33,091 nt of DNA from Pseudomonadota bacterium (GCA_947498315.1 CANMLD010000026.1:1-33091); one strand, 5' to 3'. Counted from the first letter of the stretch, positions 1 through 8,607 are shown. A program made the numbers and translations. Notes: generated by a model from the sequence alone, not told the origin.

Positions 1-1
1 A

Positions 2-457
2 GTGAGCTGCAGCCCGTCCCCGACGTCTTCCACACTGACGTCAGCCGATCGGACTGCCGCTTACGCCCGTGCCGTCACGGCGGCCAGAGCCAGCGCCGAC
101 GAGCAGCTCCACGATGGACGGCTCGACGAGGCCGCCGTTGATCTCGAACGCGCGCTCGCGATCCCACGCCCGGACTCGGACAGCGCGAAGCAGCTCGCGC
201 AGGATGTCGCGTTCGCCCTCGGCAGCGTGCGTTTGGCAGCTCGCGACACTCACGGCGCGATGAAGGCCGCCGATGAGGGGCTGGTTTTGTCCTCGACCCC
301 GAGCGTCTTCCTTGCCAATCTCCATGCCTTGAGAGGTATGGCGCTCGAGCTCTCTGGCGAGGCCGTGTCCGCGGCCGAGGCCTACCACGACGCCCTGCTC
401 ATCCATCAGCGCCTCTACGACGCGCTGCTCGCAACGAACTCCGGGAGCCCGACGTGA
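2..457 (+). CDS. TPR-like lipoprotein, 5' end cut by window edge
   Basis: The frame is open from the first full codon, so the true start is probably outside the window. The first residues read V-S-C followed by a Ser/Thr/Pro-rich stretch. If the missing codon before them is Leu, this is an L-V-S-C lipobox, so the visible part may be the mature lipoprotein starting at its lipidated Cys. Residues ~20-145 are Ala/Leu-rich helices spaced like tetratricopeptide repeats (D-E-Q-L-H-D-G-R-L-D-E-A, later E-A-V-S-A-A-E-A-Y-H-D-A-L), a fold used for protein-protein contacts. The stop overlaps the next lipoprotein start by 4 nt (GTGA at 454-457), implying translational coupling and a shared periplasmic or outer-membrane role. 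The TPR assignment comes from helix periodicity only. Function is unknown. Confidence 0.6.
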   Translation: MSCSPSPTSSTLTSADRTAAYARAVTAARASADEQLHDGRLDEAAVDLERALAIPRPDSDSAKQLAQDVAFALGSVRLAARDTHGAMKAADEGLVLSSTPSVFLANLHALRGMALELSGEAVSAAEAYHDALLIHQRLYDALLATNSGSPT

Positions 458-855
458 TCTCGACCCAGCACCGTTCGTACTTCACTACGGCGGCCTTCGT
501 CGCCTCCGCACTCCTGACCCTCTCGACGACGCTCGGCGGATGCGCTGCCCGGCCGGTGGTGGTCCCCGAACCAGCCCACGAGGGTGACCGAGTCGTCGAA
601 CAGGTAGAGAAGATGCGTGACGTTCAGCTTGGCGCGCTCATGCAATTCGACGGCGTGCTGACGTCGATGGGGGGCGACATGTGCTCATCCCTATGCGGTC
701 ACCACTCGGCTATCTGCGATCTGGCTACGCGCATCTGCGCCATCTCGAACAACCACGCTGAGCACGCTCGGGCAGCCGATCTCTGTGAGCATGCGACGTC
801 GACGTGCCGCGACACGTCGGACCGGCTCCCGAAGGACTGCCTCTGCGAGAAGTAA
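454..855 (+). CDS. Cys-rich lipoprotein of unknown function
   Basis: A 133-residue protein starting with GTG inside the stop of the previous gene. Residues 1-29 are a signal peptide with a hydrophobic core, and L-G-G-C places the lipidated cysteine at residue 30. A Pro/Val linker and a helical segment (~45-72) lead to a compact cysteine-rich end with eight cysteines at 77, 81, 88, 95, 111, 118, 129 and 131, probably forming four disulphides in the periplasm. The family is not recognised. The overlap with the upstream TPR-like lipoprotein suggests that the two are made together. Confidence 0.75.
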   Translation: MISTQHRSYFTTAAFVASALLTLSTTLGGCAARPVVVPEPAHEGDRVVEQVEKMRDVQLGALMQFDGVLTSMGGDMCSSLCGHHSAICDLATRICAISNNHAEHARAADLCEHATSTCRDTSDRLPKDCLCEK

Positions 856-877
856 GAGGGGCCTGACGGCCACGGCG

Positions 878-1435
878 CTACTTAGAGGCGGACTGAGCGA
901 TGCCTTTGATGATGGCCTTGCACGCATCGACCGCCGCGGCATCACCTTCGTTGAAGGTCGCTTTGATGATGAGCCCACCGAGCACGGCTTCGACGCCGAA
1001 CTCGTGGATGACGGCCTTGCCGCCCTCCCATGGAGCGCCGTCTTTGTCGTAGAGGTGGCCGAACTGCTTGGCCGCACTGGCCGCGTCCGGGAAGCGGAAC
1101 ACTTCGGCGCTGATCTCGGTCCCCGCAGCACCACCCTTCTTGGCGTAGGTGGCGAAGACGGCGTCGGTCAGACCGTTCGCGAGGTAGCTCTCGCTGCCGC
1201 CGTTGATTTGCTCGTAGATGTCCCCGCGGTTGCGCGGCTGAACCTTCGCAGGCCCCTTGAAGCCTGCAGGACCCTTCGGGAGCAGCGCTTTCAACGGCTT
1301 TGGCTTCGGTGTTGTCTTGGCGGCCGTAGCTGGCGGTGATCCATGGGCTTCCGCGCTAGCGAGAGCCACCGTGCCTACGGTTACGGCGCCAAGGGATGCA
1401 CTGACGAGAGAAGCGGCGAGGATGCGACGGTTCAT
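878..1435 (-). CDS. Secreted DUF6599-like protein
   Basis: A 185-residue protein with an N-terminal signal peptide (M-N-R-R then a hydrophobic stretch to about residue 28, with an A-S-A type cleavage region) and a Lys/Pro-rich linker to ~residue 65. The core contains the segment D-I-Y-E-Q-I-N-G-G-S-E-S-Y-L, which resembles the Y-x-Y-I-N-G-A-A-E-L-Y-L signature of DUF6599 proteins. It is followed by alternating strands and a final helix rich in Ala. There are no cysteines in the mature part apart from one near residue 172. It is convergent with the lipoprotein pair on the plus strand, with 22 nt between stops. The biochemical role of the family is unknown to me, and the family call rests on motif resemblance. 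Confidence 0.75.
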   Translation of the reverse strand: MNRRILAASLVSASLGAVTVGTVALASAEAHGSPPATAAKTTPKPKPLKALLPKGPAGFKGPAKVQPRNRGDIYEQINGGSESYLANGLTDAVFATYAKKGGAAGTEISAEVFRFPDAASAAKQFGHLYDKDGAPWEGGKAVIHEFGVEAVLGGLIIKATFNEGDAAAVDACKAIIKGIAQSASK

Positions 1436-1582
1436 TCGCGCGTTTTGCCGGTCCGACTCACCGAGGTCAAGTCCAACTCACGCTCTCGGCACACAATCCT
1501 TTGCGGCCTTGGACGATTCAACGAACCATCGTGACGTCATGATGGAATGGACCGCCACCGGCGCGACGCACCGGCAGGAAGT

Positions 1583-3046
1583 TCAGCCGAGGAGCTCGCG
1601 CTTGTCGAGGTCGAACCCCACGAGCTGCATGCGGTTATTGCGCGTCACCAGCAGCCCGAGAGTGCTGCTCGGCAGATGACCGAGAACGGCAGCGATGCCG
1701 GTTCCAGCGGGCAAGGACGCCGACCAGAGGGTCTCCATCTTCGTAATGTCGATGGCCGTGAGCCCAAAGGTCGGGGTCGCTTCATTCGTTCGCCACGGCA
1801 GCACGAAGAGGTTTCTTTCCCGCACCACCTCGAAGAGCCCAATCAGCAGATGGCCCGTCGGGATGAAGCCGCCCGGCTTGGGGTTCTGGTACAGCAGGGT
1901 GTGGTCGGCGTGGAGGCGAATCAGCGCAGCGCCGTGCTCGATGGGCCGCCCCGAGACCGGGTCGCGGAACGTGTACTGACCAAGGAGTGAGCCGTCCGGC
2001 AGCGCCGTGAGCTTGCGGTACGCCCAGAAGGGCGCCTCGAGCTCGGGCAGCACCACGCGCTGCCGGATCTTCGCTCGTGAGTCCATGATCGCGTAGTGGA
2101 ACGCTTGGCCGGGCCGGCGTGGATCATAGGGGCGGTGTACCAGGTACTCGCCAGACCCATGGATACGCCGCAGCCCGAACATCGGGACCTTGGCGCGGTC
2201 CTCGCCGATGATGCCGCCGTGCGATGCGTCGAGGGCGATGACCCGGCTCTCCCCCTGCCCCGTCGCGTCGGTCAAGACCACGACAAGCCTGTGCTCATCG
2301 ATGTCGTAGTGGGATTCGGCAGCGAGCCGTGCGCGATCGGTAACGGAGCCGAGGACCTTGTTCAGATCGGCTCGGTCATCGACCGGCCAGTCCCCGTTCC
2401 AGTGAGCATACGTGGTGATGACGAGGTCGCGAGAGTCGAACACGACGAGGGTGTCGCCGTGTCCGAAGACGCGCGAGGTCGGGGGCTCGAGCGGACGCCC
2501 GGACGGGAAAGTCGCGCCGCTGACGGCCTTGCCGCTCGGGAACCCGACGACAGCGAGGCGCTTGCCAGTGACGAAGATGGCGCGCGGCTCGGCTTCGTCG
2601 ATTGCAAGAATGACGTGTTCTCCGCGACCACCGACGCCGAGGCCACCGACGTCGATGACGCCATCGTTGGCGCTGCTTGGAGGCATCCACGGATCCGAAG
2701 GAAACGCGTGAGCGAGGCCCACCTCGAGCCGCACCACGTCGTCGGGGAACTGATCCCGGTGGGGCGCGAGCTCACGCCGCAGTCCGAACCAGTCACCCGC
2801 CTCCGCCAGAAGGTTGAAACGCCGACGCAAGCTACCTTGGATGGCGTCCGCATCTACCCGCGTCCGAAGCGTCTTTCGACGCTCGACGATACCCGAAGCG
2901 ACCTCAACTGACGTCGACGCCGCCCGGTCGAGCGCAGCGAGCGCCATAGCGAGGTTGCCCGCCTGCTCGGCCGCGTCGGCCTCCTTGACGAGTCCTTCAG
3001 CGCGTAGCCGCGCCTTCTCGCGATCGGCCGCGGAATCTTTGCTCAT
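1583..3046 (-). CDS. Beta-propeller-like protein with helical N-terminus, unknown function
   Basis: 487 residues from ATG at 3046, which is preceded by a GAGGG purine stretch. The frame stays open upstream to 3202, but that part is Arg/Cys-rich and has no structure, so it is excluded. Residues ~1-110 are charged Ala-rich helices (E-K-A-R-L-R-A-E-G-L-V-K-E-A-D-A-A-E-Q), TPR-like. From ~120 on, short repeated blades can be seen (H-V-I-L-A-I-D; L-A-V-V-G-F-P-S-G; L-V-V-F-D-S-R-D-L; R-V-I-A-L-D-A-S), typical of a WD40/PQQ-like propeller. No signal peptide is visible, so it is probably cytoplasmic. It lies downstream of and on the same strand as the Arg-rich/acidic protein. No enzyme motif was found. 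Confidence 0.75.
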   Translation of the reverse strand: MSKDSAADREKARLRAEGLVKEADAAEQAGNLAMALAALDRAASTSVEVASGIVERRKTLRTRVDADAIQGSLRRRFNLLAEAGDWFGLRRELAPHRDQFPDDVVRLEVGLAHAFPSDPWMPPSSANDGVIDVGGLGVGGRGEHVILAIDEAEPRAIFVTGKRLAVVGFPSGKAVSGATFPSGRPLEPPTSRVFGHGDTLVVFDSRDLVITTYAHWNGDWPVDDRADLNKVLGSVTDRARLAAESHYDIDEHRLVVVLTDATGQGESRVIALDASHGGIIGEDRAKVPMFGLRRIHGSGEYLVHRPYDPRRPGQAFHYAIMDSRAKIRQRVVLPELEAPFWAYRKLTALPDGSLLGQYTFRDPVSGRPIEHGAALIRLHADHTLLYQNPKPGGFIPTGHLLIGLFEVVRERNLFVLPWRTNEATPTFGLTAIDITKMETLWSASLPAGTGIAAVLGHLPSSTLGLLVTRNNRMQLVGFDLDKRELLG

Positions 3047-3211
3047 GGGGCCCTCGGAAAACGAGTGGTTACAACGGGAACGAGCCTCCGTCCGCTGAGT
3101 CCTGACCACGCCACGCGGTGGCTGAAGTGCAGGGTCGCAGTACGGCGGACGCAAAGCCGCCCGGTGAAGAAGCACGGTTTGGGGGGCGGGGCCCACCCAC
3201 AAGCGCGTCGG

Positions 3212-3745
3212 TTACTTTCCGTCGTCCTCGTCGTCGTCTTCGTAGTCGTCGTCGTCGTCGTCGAAGTCGTCGTCATTATCGTAGACGTCATCGGCCGGAT
3301 CGGGACGACCGAGCTCGAGCCACATGCTGCGAGCCAGCTCACGGCGGCTGATCCCTTCGGGAGCGACGCGGATGTCGAGTTGTCCCATCTCCGAGTCGAA
3401 GCCGCCGCGCCTCAGGGTCTCTGAATCGAGCTTCCACTCGATCAGACGCTCCTTCAGCGACTGAACGTCGACGCCAAAGCGGCGGGCGACTTCCGGCATC
3501 GATTGGAACTTGTAGCCGTTGTCCTTGGTCACACCGAGGTGATAGGACGCGAACAAGTTGAACGGCGTGAAGCGGTCCGCGTTGTCCGAAGGCTGACGGT
3601 GGGTGGCGACGCGATCGTCGTCCGGATCCGTACGGTTCTGCGAGTGCCCCGTGGCGGGAGCGCCCCCGGTCCGTGCCGCGCTGCCGCGACGGCGACGACG
3701 ACGACGACGACGTCCATCCTTGCGAGGAGCCTCGTTTACCTGCAT
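3212..3745 (-). CDS. Small protein with poly-Arg N-terminus and Asp/Glu-rich C-terminus
   Basis: 177 residues from ATG at 3745, with an AGAGG ribosome-binding site just upstream. A longer frame to 3865 has no support. Three parts are visible: residues ~10-22 with a run of nine arginines; a folded central region (~55-150) containing S-M-P-E-V-A-R-R-F-G-V-D-V-Q-S-L, which looks like a helix-turn-helix; and a tail of ~25 residues made almost only of Asp, Glu and Tyr. The basic arm and the HTH-like core suggest nucleic-acid or ribosome binding, and the acidic tail could mask the basic arm. No signal peptide is present. The function is inferred and the family is not named. Confidence 0.75.
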   Translation of the reverse strand: MQVNEAPRKDGRRRRRRRRRGSAARTGGAPATGHSQNRTDPDDDRVATHRQPSDNADRFTPFNLFASYHLGVTKDNGYKFQSMPEVARRFGVDVQSLKERLIEWKLDSETLRRGGFDSEMGQLDIRVAPEGISRRELARSMWLELGRPDPADDVYDNDDDFDDDDDDYEDDDEDDGK

Positions 3746-4107
3746 TTCAGCCTCTTTCAGGCCGGCCTTATCACCGGCGGTTGTCGTCGCGCTCGGACTG
3801 GGCCCACAACGAGCTTCAGCCGCAACCACGACGCCCTTCTCATGCACCGGTTCCTCGCTGCACATGAAGCGAGAGAACGGGGCGTATCCATGATGAACCA
3901 GCAGAGGGCGCCCAGGAGGCGCCTATGGGGCACCTGAAGCGCGTCCGCGCGTTCTCTGGATGGGACCTCGTCCGGAGAACGGTCGACGCGCCGGCCACCC
4001 TCGAAGGTCGCCGGTTGCGAGCGCCTCATACCAGCCGGCTAGATCGAGGTCAAGAAATGACTGCTCCAGTGATTCACCGACAACGAGACACGAGCTCGTG
4101 CGCATCT
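3746..4107. other. Gene-free stretch upstream of the Arg-rich protein
   Basis: About 360 bases with no convincing reading frame between the minus-strand genes. It holds one short perfect hairpin at 3906-3922 (GGCGCC, 5-nt loop, GGCGCC) without a T-tract. It should contain the promoter of the 3745 gene, but no clear -35/-10 pair stands out. Confidence 0.5.
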
Positions 4108-5976
4108 TCAGAGCAGCCGTCGAATACCAAAGAGGCTCAAGGTCAGCATGAGGGCCCCGCCGATGAGCCACCACTCCAGGCTATAGTCGACGGGCACTGC
4201 GCTTCCGGTGGTCTCGACGGCATCAGCAGCGTCGCCATTCCAAGCGGAGTCATCCCCGCTGGCCTTCGGCCTCACTGAAGCGGGGGCCGCTCTGGTCCCC
4301 GAAGGCCCCCGCCGTCCATCCATGGGAGCGAGCGCTGAGACCGGCGGCAAGCTCACGTCCGAGTCGAGACCGCCGGCGAGGCCCGCCGGCATCGGTTCCG
4401 CCGTACTCGACCCCAACGCGGCGGCTGAGGCTCTCGGCTCTACTGTCGCTGCGTCTCCGGTCGCGCGCCCACTCGCTGCATCCGCCCGGGGCCGCTGGAG
4501 AGGCGCCGAATCGAAACCGCTGGCCTCGCCCACACGAGGCTGGCGCTGACCGCCCGCTCGGGAGTCGTGGCTCGGTCCACCGGATGACGGCGTCCTCGGT
4601 GCGCCGTTGCCGCCGGCGGCGCCGGATGCGCGCTGTTCGTCGGAGCCGACGGGCGCAGCGTCACCGGTCACGCCAAGGCTGCCAGCGAGACAGGCGTCTC
4701 CGACGCCGTCCTTGTCCGCGTCGATCTGTTCGGGGTTCGAAAAGACTCGGCAGTTGTCTCGTCGGTCTGGGATCCCGTCGGCGTCGCTGTCGTCATCCCG
4801 GAAATCGGGGAGGTTGTCCCCGTCCGTGTCGGTCGGCCTCGGCCCCGCCCCGCGCTCGAGTCCATCGAGGATGCCGTCGCCGTCAGCATCCGCGTCGAGC
4901 GCGTCCACGAAGCTGTCGCTGTCGGTGTCAGGGAAGGTTATCTGGCCATCTGCGGTCTCGAGCGCTTCTTCGCCGTCGATGAGCCCGTCGCCATCGGAGT
5001 CCGGGTTGTCTGGAGACGTGACGCCAGCCTCCTCTTTGTTGGTCAGACCATCCTGATCGGCGTCGGACCCGGCTCCATCGGCGGAGTCCGTGTCGCAGGC
5101 GTCGCCAACGCCGTCACCGTCTTGGTCAGCCTGATCTGGGTTGGCTGCGAGCGGGCAATTGTCGGCTTTGTCCGCAGCGCCGTCGCTGTCGTCGTCGTCG
5201 TCGCAGGAGTCAAGGACTCCGTCAGCATCGGCGTCCGGCTGGCCGGAGAGATCGAGTTGCAAGGACAGAAGCGTGTGCCGGTTTCGAAACGCGCCGGTGC
5301 CGGAGACGACGGCGAGGTAAGCGACCTTGCCGAGGATCGCCTCTGGCGACGCCGGGAGCTCGAGCCGGGTGGTCGTGCGACCGTCACTGACGCTCCCGAC
5401 GAGCGACCCGCCTGCGAATACGAGCTGCACATCGAGCACAGGAGAGATGCCCGCCGCGGGATCCCCAGGCGCGTTCAGGTCGAAAGGCACCGGGATCGTC
5501 GCGAGGTGCTTTCCGGGCGCGGCCGCGAGGATGAAGCCGAGGTGATTGTCGTTTGGATCCGTTGGGTTTTGATACGTGTCCAACTCAAAGGCAACGCCGG
5601 GAGACAGCCCGCCAACACCGAGCTCTCCACCCGTGGTGCCGAGGCCCGCGGGTCCTTTCGGGTGGGCATGAAGCACGATGGCGATGCCGTCAGCCCCTCG
5701 AGTGCCTTGCTCGCCGGAGATGCGAACGCGCGCACTCACCGCAAACGATGCTCCATCGGTGATGGAGAGCGGGCACGGCCAGACGACGCCGCCCGCCTGA
5801 AAGTTTCGATCGGGGGTGAGGTCGACGGCACCCAGCGTCAGCGTGACCGTGCCGTCGTCCTGGGCGGGTACCGCGGCGCCCAGTGGCAGCACGGGTTGCC
5901 CCTCCGACGGTGACAACAGATTGAGCGAGGTGCTCAGGACGAGCTTGGCAAGAGCGAGGGCGAGGAGACCAGTCAC
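4108..5976 (-). CDS. Surface protein: L-type lectin domain, thrombospondin type-3 repeats, C-terminal anchor
   Basis: 622 residues from a GTG start, beginning with a signal peptide. Residues ~40-245 match a legume/bacterial L-type lectin fold: G-A-D-G-I-A-I-V-L-H holds the metal-site Asp, and V-A-F-E-L-D-T-Y-Q-N followed by D-P-N-D-N-H-L-G is the classic Ca/Mn-binding strand-loop. Residues ~250-430 are Asp-rich thrombospondin type-3 Ca2+-binding repeats (D-x-D-x-D-G-x-x-D), including D-N-C-P and G-V-G-D-A-C cysteine caps. A long Ser/Pro/Ala-rich linker follows (~435-590). The protein ends in a membrane segment (W-W-L-I-G-G-A-L-M-L-T-L-S-L-F-G) and R-R-L-L, a layout like PEP/MYXO-CTERM sorted proteins but without a tag I recognise. 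It is probably displayed on the cell surface, binding glycans in a calcium-dependent way. Divergent from the oxidoreductase at 6132. Confidence 0.85.
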   Translation of the reverse strand: MTGLLALALAKLVLSTSLNLLSPSEGQPVLPLGAAVPAQDDGTVTLTLGAVDLTPDRNFQAGGVVWPCPLSITDGASFAVSARVRISGEQGTRGADGIAIVLHAHPKGPAGLGTTGGELGVGGLSPGVAFELDTYQNPTDPNDNHLGFILAAAPGKHLATIPVPFDLNAPGDPAAGISPVLDVQLVFAGGSLVGSVSDGRTTTRLELPASPEAILGKVAYLAVVSGTGAFRNRHTLLSLQLDLSGQPDADADGVLDSCDDDDDSDGAADKADNCPLAANPDQADQDGDGVGDACDTDSADGAGSDADQDGLTNKEEAGVTSPDNPDSDGDGLIDGEEALETADGQITFPDTDSDSFVDALDADADGDGILDGLERGAGPRPTDTDGDNLPDFRDDDSDADGIPDRRDNCRVFSNPEQIDADKDGVGDACLAGSLGVTGDAAPVGSDEQRASGAAGGNGAPRTPSSGGPSHDSRAGGQRQPRVGEASGFDSAPLQRPRADAASGRATGDAATVEPRASAAALGSSTAEPMPAGLAGGLDSDVSLPPVSALAPMDGRRGPSGTRAAPASVRPKASGDDSAWNGDAADAVETTGSAVPVDYSLEWWLIGGALMLTLSLFGIRRLL

Positions 5977-6119
5977 GACGAGCGGAGCCTACCGGTCGTA
6001 AGCACTGGGCGAAAGGCGGGACGAGTCGGCGCCGGGGCCGACGACCAATTTGCGTTGCACAGTCCGGGACTTTCGACGAGCTTCTAGCGCCGCGATGGGC
6101 ATCGACGCCGCCGCGCCCT

Positions 6120-6124
6120 GGAGG
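6120..6124 (+). promoter_or_regulatory. Ribosome-binding site deciding the GTG start at 6132
   Basis: GGAGG lies 7 nt before GTG at 6132. The competing in-frame ATG at 6216 has only a poorly spaced GGAG, so the GTG start is preferred even though it adds 28 low-complexity residues. Confidence 0.6.
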
Positions 6125-6131
6125 CTCCACC

Positions 6132-7322
6132 GTGCCGAAGTCCAAATCCCCGTCCGACCCTTCACTCGCCGGCGCCTCCGCACCGAGCGCGACGTCGCCG
6201 GAGCTCCCTGACCTGATGACGCGTGAGACGCCCCCGGCGCCGCGCTCGAAGAGCCGCGTCCTCGTCTACGGTGCCAATGGCTATACCGGTCAGCTCGTAG
6301 TGGAGGCGGCCATAAAGCGGGGCTGGAAACCCATCGTCGCCGGTCGCAACCGGGCCGCCGTCGACGCCGTCGCGGCGGCGCACGGCCTCGAAGCGCGCGT
6401 CTTCGAGCTGCAGAGCGGAGAGCAGATAGCGCCACATCTGGGCGACGTCGCCGTGGTCCTTCACTGTGCGGGGCCCTTCGCTCGCACCTTCCGTCCGATG
6501 CTGGACGGCTGCCTCGAGGCTGGCGCTCACTACCTCGACATCACGGGTGAGGTCGAGGTCTTCGAAGGGGTCGCGGCCCGCACGCTCGACTGCGAACGCC
6601 GCGGCATCGTCGCGATGCCGGGCGTCGGCTTCGATGTCGTCCCGAGCGATTGCCTCGCGGCTCACCTGGCGCGGCGGCTGCCGAAGGCAGACACGTTGGA
6701 GCTGGCTTTCAAAATGCGTGGTGGCCGTGCGTCACACGGTACGCTAACCACCATGGTGGAGAACCTCCACCGGGGCAGCCTGGTCCGCCGCGATGGACGC
6801 CTCGTGCACATCGCGACCGGCGAGATCGTGCGCGAGATCGACTTTGGGCCGGGTGCGAACGGGGAGTCGAAGCCGCCCGTGCACTGCGCCGCGATCCCCT
6901 GGGGCGACGTATCGACCGCCTATCGGACGACGCGAATCCCGAACATCGCCGTCTTCGTGCCGGTATCGAAGACGGCCGCGTTCGCGGCGCGCGTCTCGAC
7001 ACCACTCCGCGGCGTGCTCGGGACGGACTTCATACAACGTCTCATGAAGAAGCGCATCGCCGGCCAGCCCGTCGGCCCATCGGCCGAGGAGCGAAAGAGC
7101 GCCACGGTCGTGATGTGGGGTGAAGCCACTCGAAAGGACGGTCAGAAGGTCGTGAGCCGGCTCGTCACACCCGAGGGGTATAGCCTCACGGCGCTGACGT
7201 CCGTCATGGCGGCCGAGCGCGTCCTCGCAGGTGACGTTCGCCCGGGCTACCAGACGCCCGCCCTCGCGTTCGGTCCCGACTTCGTGATGACGGTGCCGGG
7301 GGTCGAGCGCATCGATCTTTGA
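6132..7322 (+). CDS. Saccharopine dehydrogenase-like NAD(P)-binding oxidoreductase
   Basis: 396 residues. After a Ser/Pro-rich N-terminal extension of ~40 residues, a Rossmann fold begins with V-L-V-Y-G-A-N-G-Y-T-G-Q-L-V, the dinucleotide motif seen in the saccharopine dehydrogenase-like/trans-acting enoyl reductase group. H-C-A-G-P-F (~112-117) and H-Y-L-D-I-T-G-E (~133-140) are also typical of that group. Members reduce or oxidise small or lipid substrates with NADP; the substrate cannot be read from the sequence. The gene stands alone, divergent from the lectin protein and convergent with the lipoprotein at 7335 (12 nt between stops). The N-terminal extension could be a non-native start choice, with the core beginning near residue 40. 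Confidence 0.85.
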   Translation: MPKSKSPSDPSLAGASAPSATSPELPDLMTRETPPAPRSKSRVLVYGANGYTGQLVVEAAIKRGWKPIVAGRNRAAVDAVAAAHGLEARVFELQSGEQIAPHLGDVAVVLHCAGPFARTFRPMLDGCLEAGAHYLDITGEVEVFEGVAARTLDCERRGIVAMPGVGFDVVPSDCLAAHLARRLPKADTLELAFKMRGGRASHGTLTTMVENLHRGSLVRRDGRLVHIATGEIVREIDFGPGANGESKPPVHCAAIPWGDVSTAYRTTRIPNIAVFVPVSKTAAFAARVSTPLRGVLGTDFIQRLMKKRIAGQPVGPSAEERKSATVVMWGEATRKDGQKVVSRLVTPEGYSLTALTSVMAAERVLAGDVRPGYQTPALAFGPDFVMTVPGVERIDL

Positions 7323-7334
7323 TCGAGGCGACTG

Positions 7335-7835
7335 TCAACGTTCCGCCCAGCGCCATCCGCCGGGCTCTTTGACTACCCGAACATGGCTCTCTCGCCGCGC
7401 GCCGGCGATGTTGAAGGCAACCTTCACCTTCGCCTCGGCACCATCAGGCAGCATGGTCGCGCCTTCGATGCGGAAGTCTCGAGCGCGTTCGAACTCGCCG
7501 TCCCAGAGCATGAGCCAGGCGTCGAGCGTCATCCCGCCTTCGGCGACCTGCGGGGCAAGGGTGGACGCCAAAAGGCGGCGCACCTGATCCCAATCGTCGC
7601 GGCTAAAGGCCTCAGTGACCGCGCTCACGAGGCTCTCGGGGGTCGCTGACGCAGCGACGTCTGGGTTGGCTGCCGCGGGCGAAACGCTGGAAGTAGAGGC
7701 AGGGCCCGTCGTCGACGCACACCCTCCGAGCAGCAGCGCGCATCCCGAAGATACGAGCAGCGTGCGAGCGAGGTGCCATTTGACCCTCGCCCGCTGCGGT
7801 TGTAGCGTCCTCCCGGAAATGGGACCGGAGTTCAC
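7335..7835 (-). CDS. Small lipoprotein, possible NTF2-like fold
   Basis: 166 residues from GTG at 7835, supported by GGAG 7 nt upstream. The frame continues upstream to 8096, but there it runs antisense to sdhC. The signal sequence R-T-L-L-V-S-S-G-C-A-L-L-L-G-G-C ends in an L-G-G-C lipobox, followed by a Ser/Thr/Ala linker. The domain after it (E-S-L-V-S-A-V-T-E-A-F-S-R-D-D-W-D-Q-V then four strands ending G-G-W-R-W-A-E) has the helix-helix-strand order of NTF2/SnoaL-like ligand-binding domains, which is an inference from layout. It is divergent from sdhC with 76 nt between starts, so promoters for both must lie there. Confidence 0.75.
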   Translation of the reverse strand: MNSGPISGRTLQPQRARVKWHLARTLLVSSGCALLLGGCASTTGPASTSSVSPAAANPDVAASATPESLVSAVTEAFSRDDWDQVRRLLASTLAPQVAEGGMTLDAWLMLWDGEFERARDFRIEGATMLPDGAEAKVKVAFNIAGARRESHVRVVKEPGGWRWAER

Positions 7836-7896
7836 GCTAGTGCTCCGGTTCCGCGAGCCAAGTCGGCTCGCATCGAACTCCGTGCTCCCCACCTCT

Positions 7897-7901
7897 GGAG
7901 G
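7897..7901 (+). promoter_or_regulatory. Ribosome-binding site of sdhC
   Basis: GGAGG 10 nt before ATG at 7912. It decides the start, since the frame is open upstream to 7615 without any sdhC-like sequence there. Confidence 0.55.
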
Positions 7902-7911
7902 CTCTTCCCCG

Positions 7912-8607
7912 ATGGCGCATATACACCCCTTGCCCAAGCTCCTCGGCTCCACCGTGGCGCTCAAGGCTGCGATGGCGGTCTCCGGACTTCTGCTCGTCGG
8001 GTTTCTCGTCGGCCACATGGTGGGGAACCTCCAGGTCTTCGGTCTGTTCGGCGGTCGTGAGGCGATGAACGCGTACGGCGCGTTCTTGCATTCCAAGCCG
8101 ATATTACTCTGGGTGGCGCGAATTGGTCTCCTCGTGATGATCGCGATTCACATTGGGTCGGCGATGGCGCTGATTCAACGCAATCAGGCGGCACGTCCAA
8201 TCGGCTACCACATGAAAAAGCCGATCGCCTCGACCTACGCGTCGCGCACGATGCGGTGGTCCGGCCCGATCATCACGGCCTACATCCTCTATCATCTTGC
8301 GCACTTCACCGTCGCTGGGGTCGGCATTCCGGGCTATCCGCTCATGGACGCCCAAAGCCGCGTGGACATCTACCAGCACGTCGTCAACTCGTTTCAGTCA
8401 CCGCTAGTCTCGCTCATCTACATCGTCGCGATGAGCCTGTTGTCGATGCACCTGTGGCACGGCCTGTGGAGCCTCTTTCAGTCGCTCGGGCTCTCCAACG
8501 CGCGATGGAACGTCCTGAAGCGTCCGATGGCGACTGGGCTGACGGTCTTCATTATCGCCGGCTTCATGGCAGTGCCCCTCGGGGTCCTCTTCGGGATCGT
8601 AAAGTAG
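7912..8607 (+). CDS. sdhC: Succinate dehydrogenase cytochrome b558 subunit
   Basis: 231 residues, the usual length of single-chain b558-type anchors (Bacillus/Wolinella-like), which need no SdhD. Five membrane helices are visible, starting with A-M-A-V-S-G-L-L-L-V-G-F-L-V-G-H and ending with F-I-I-A-G-F-M-A-V-P-L-G-V-L-F-G. Histidines placed in the helices (V-G-H-M-V-G-N; A-I-H-I-G-S-A; Y-H-L-A-H-F; M-H-L-W-H-G) are candidates for axial ligands of two haems. The protein anchors SdhA and SdhB to the cytoplasmic membrane and passes electrons to menaquinone or ubiquinone. It is the first gene of sdhCAB. No sdhD is present in the window, consistent with the b558 class. Confidence 0.93.
   Translation: MAHIHPLPKLLGSTVALKAAMAVSGLLLVGFLVGHMVGNLQVFGLFGGREAMNAYGAFLHSKPILLWVARIGLLVMIAIHIGSAMALIQRNQAARPIGYHMKKPIASTYASRTMRWSGPIITAYILYHLAHFTVAGVGIPGYPLMDAQSRVDIYQHVVNSFQSPLVSLIYIVAMSLLSMHLWHGLWSLFQSLGLSNARWNVLKRPMATGLTVFIIAGFMAVPLGVLFGIVK

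Noticed and set aside
3906-3922. Rho-independent terminator candidate
   Set aside because: Six-bp stem with no T-tract and no gene ending nearby on either strand.
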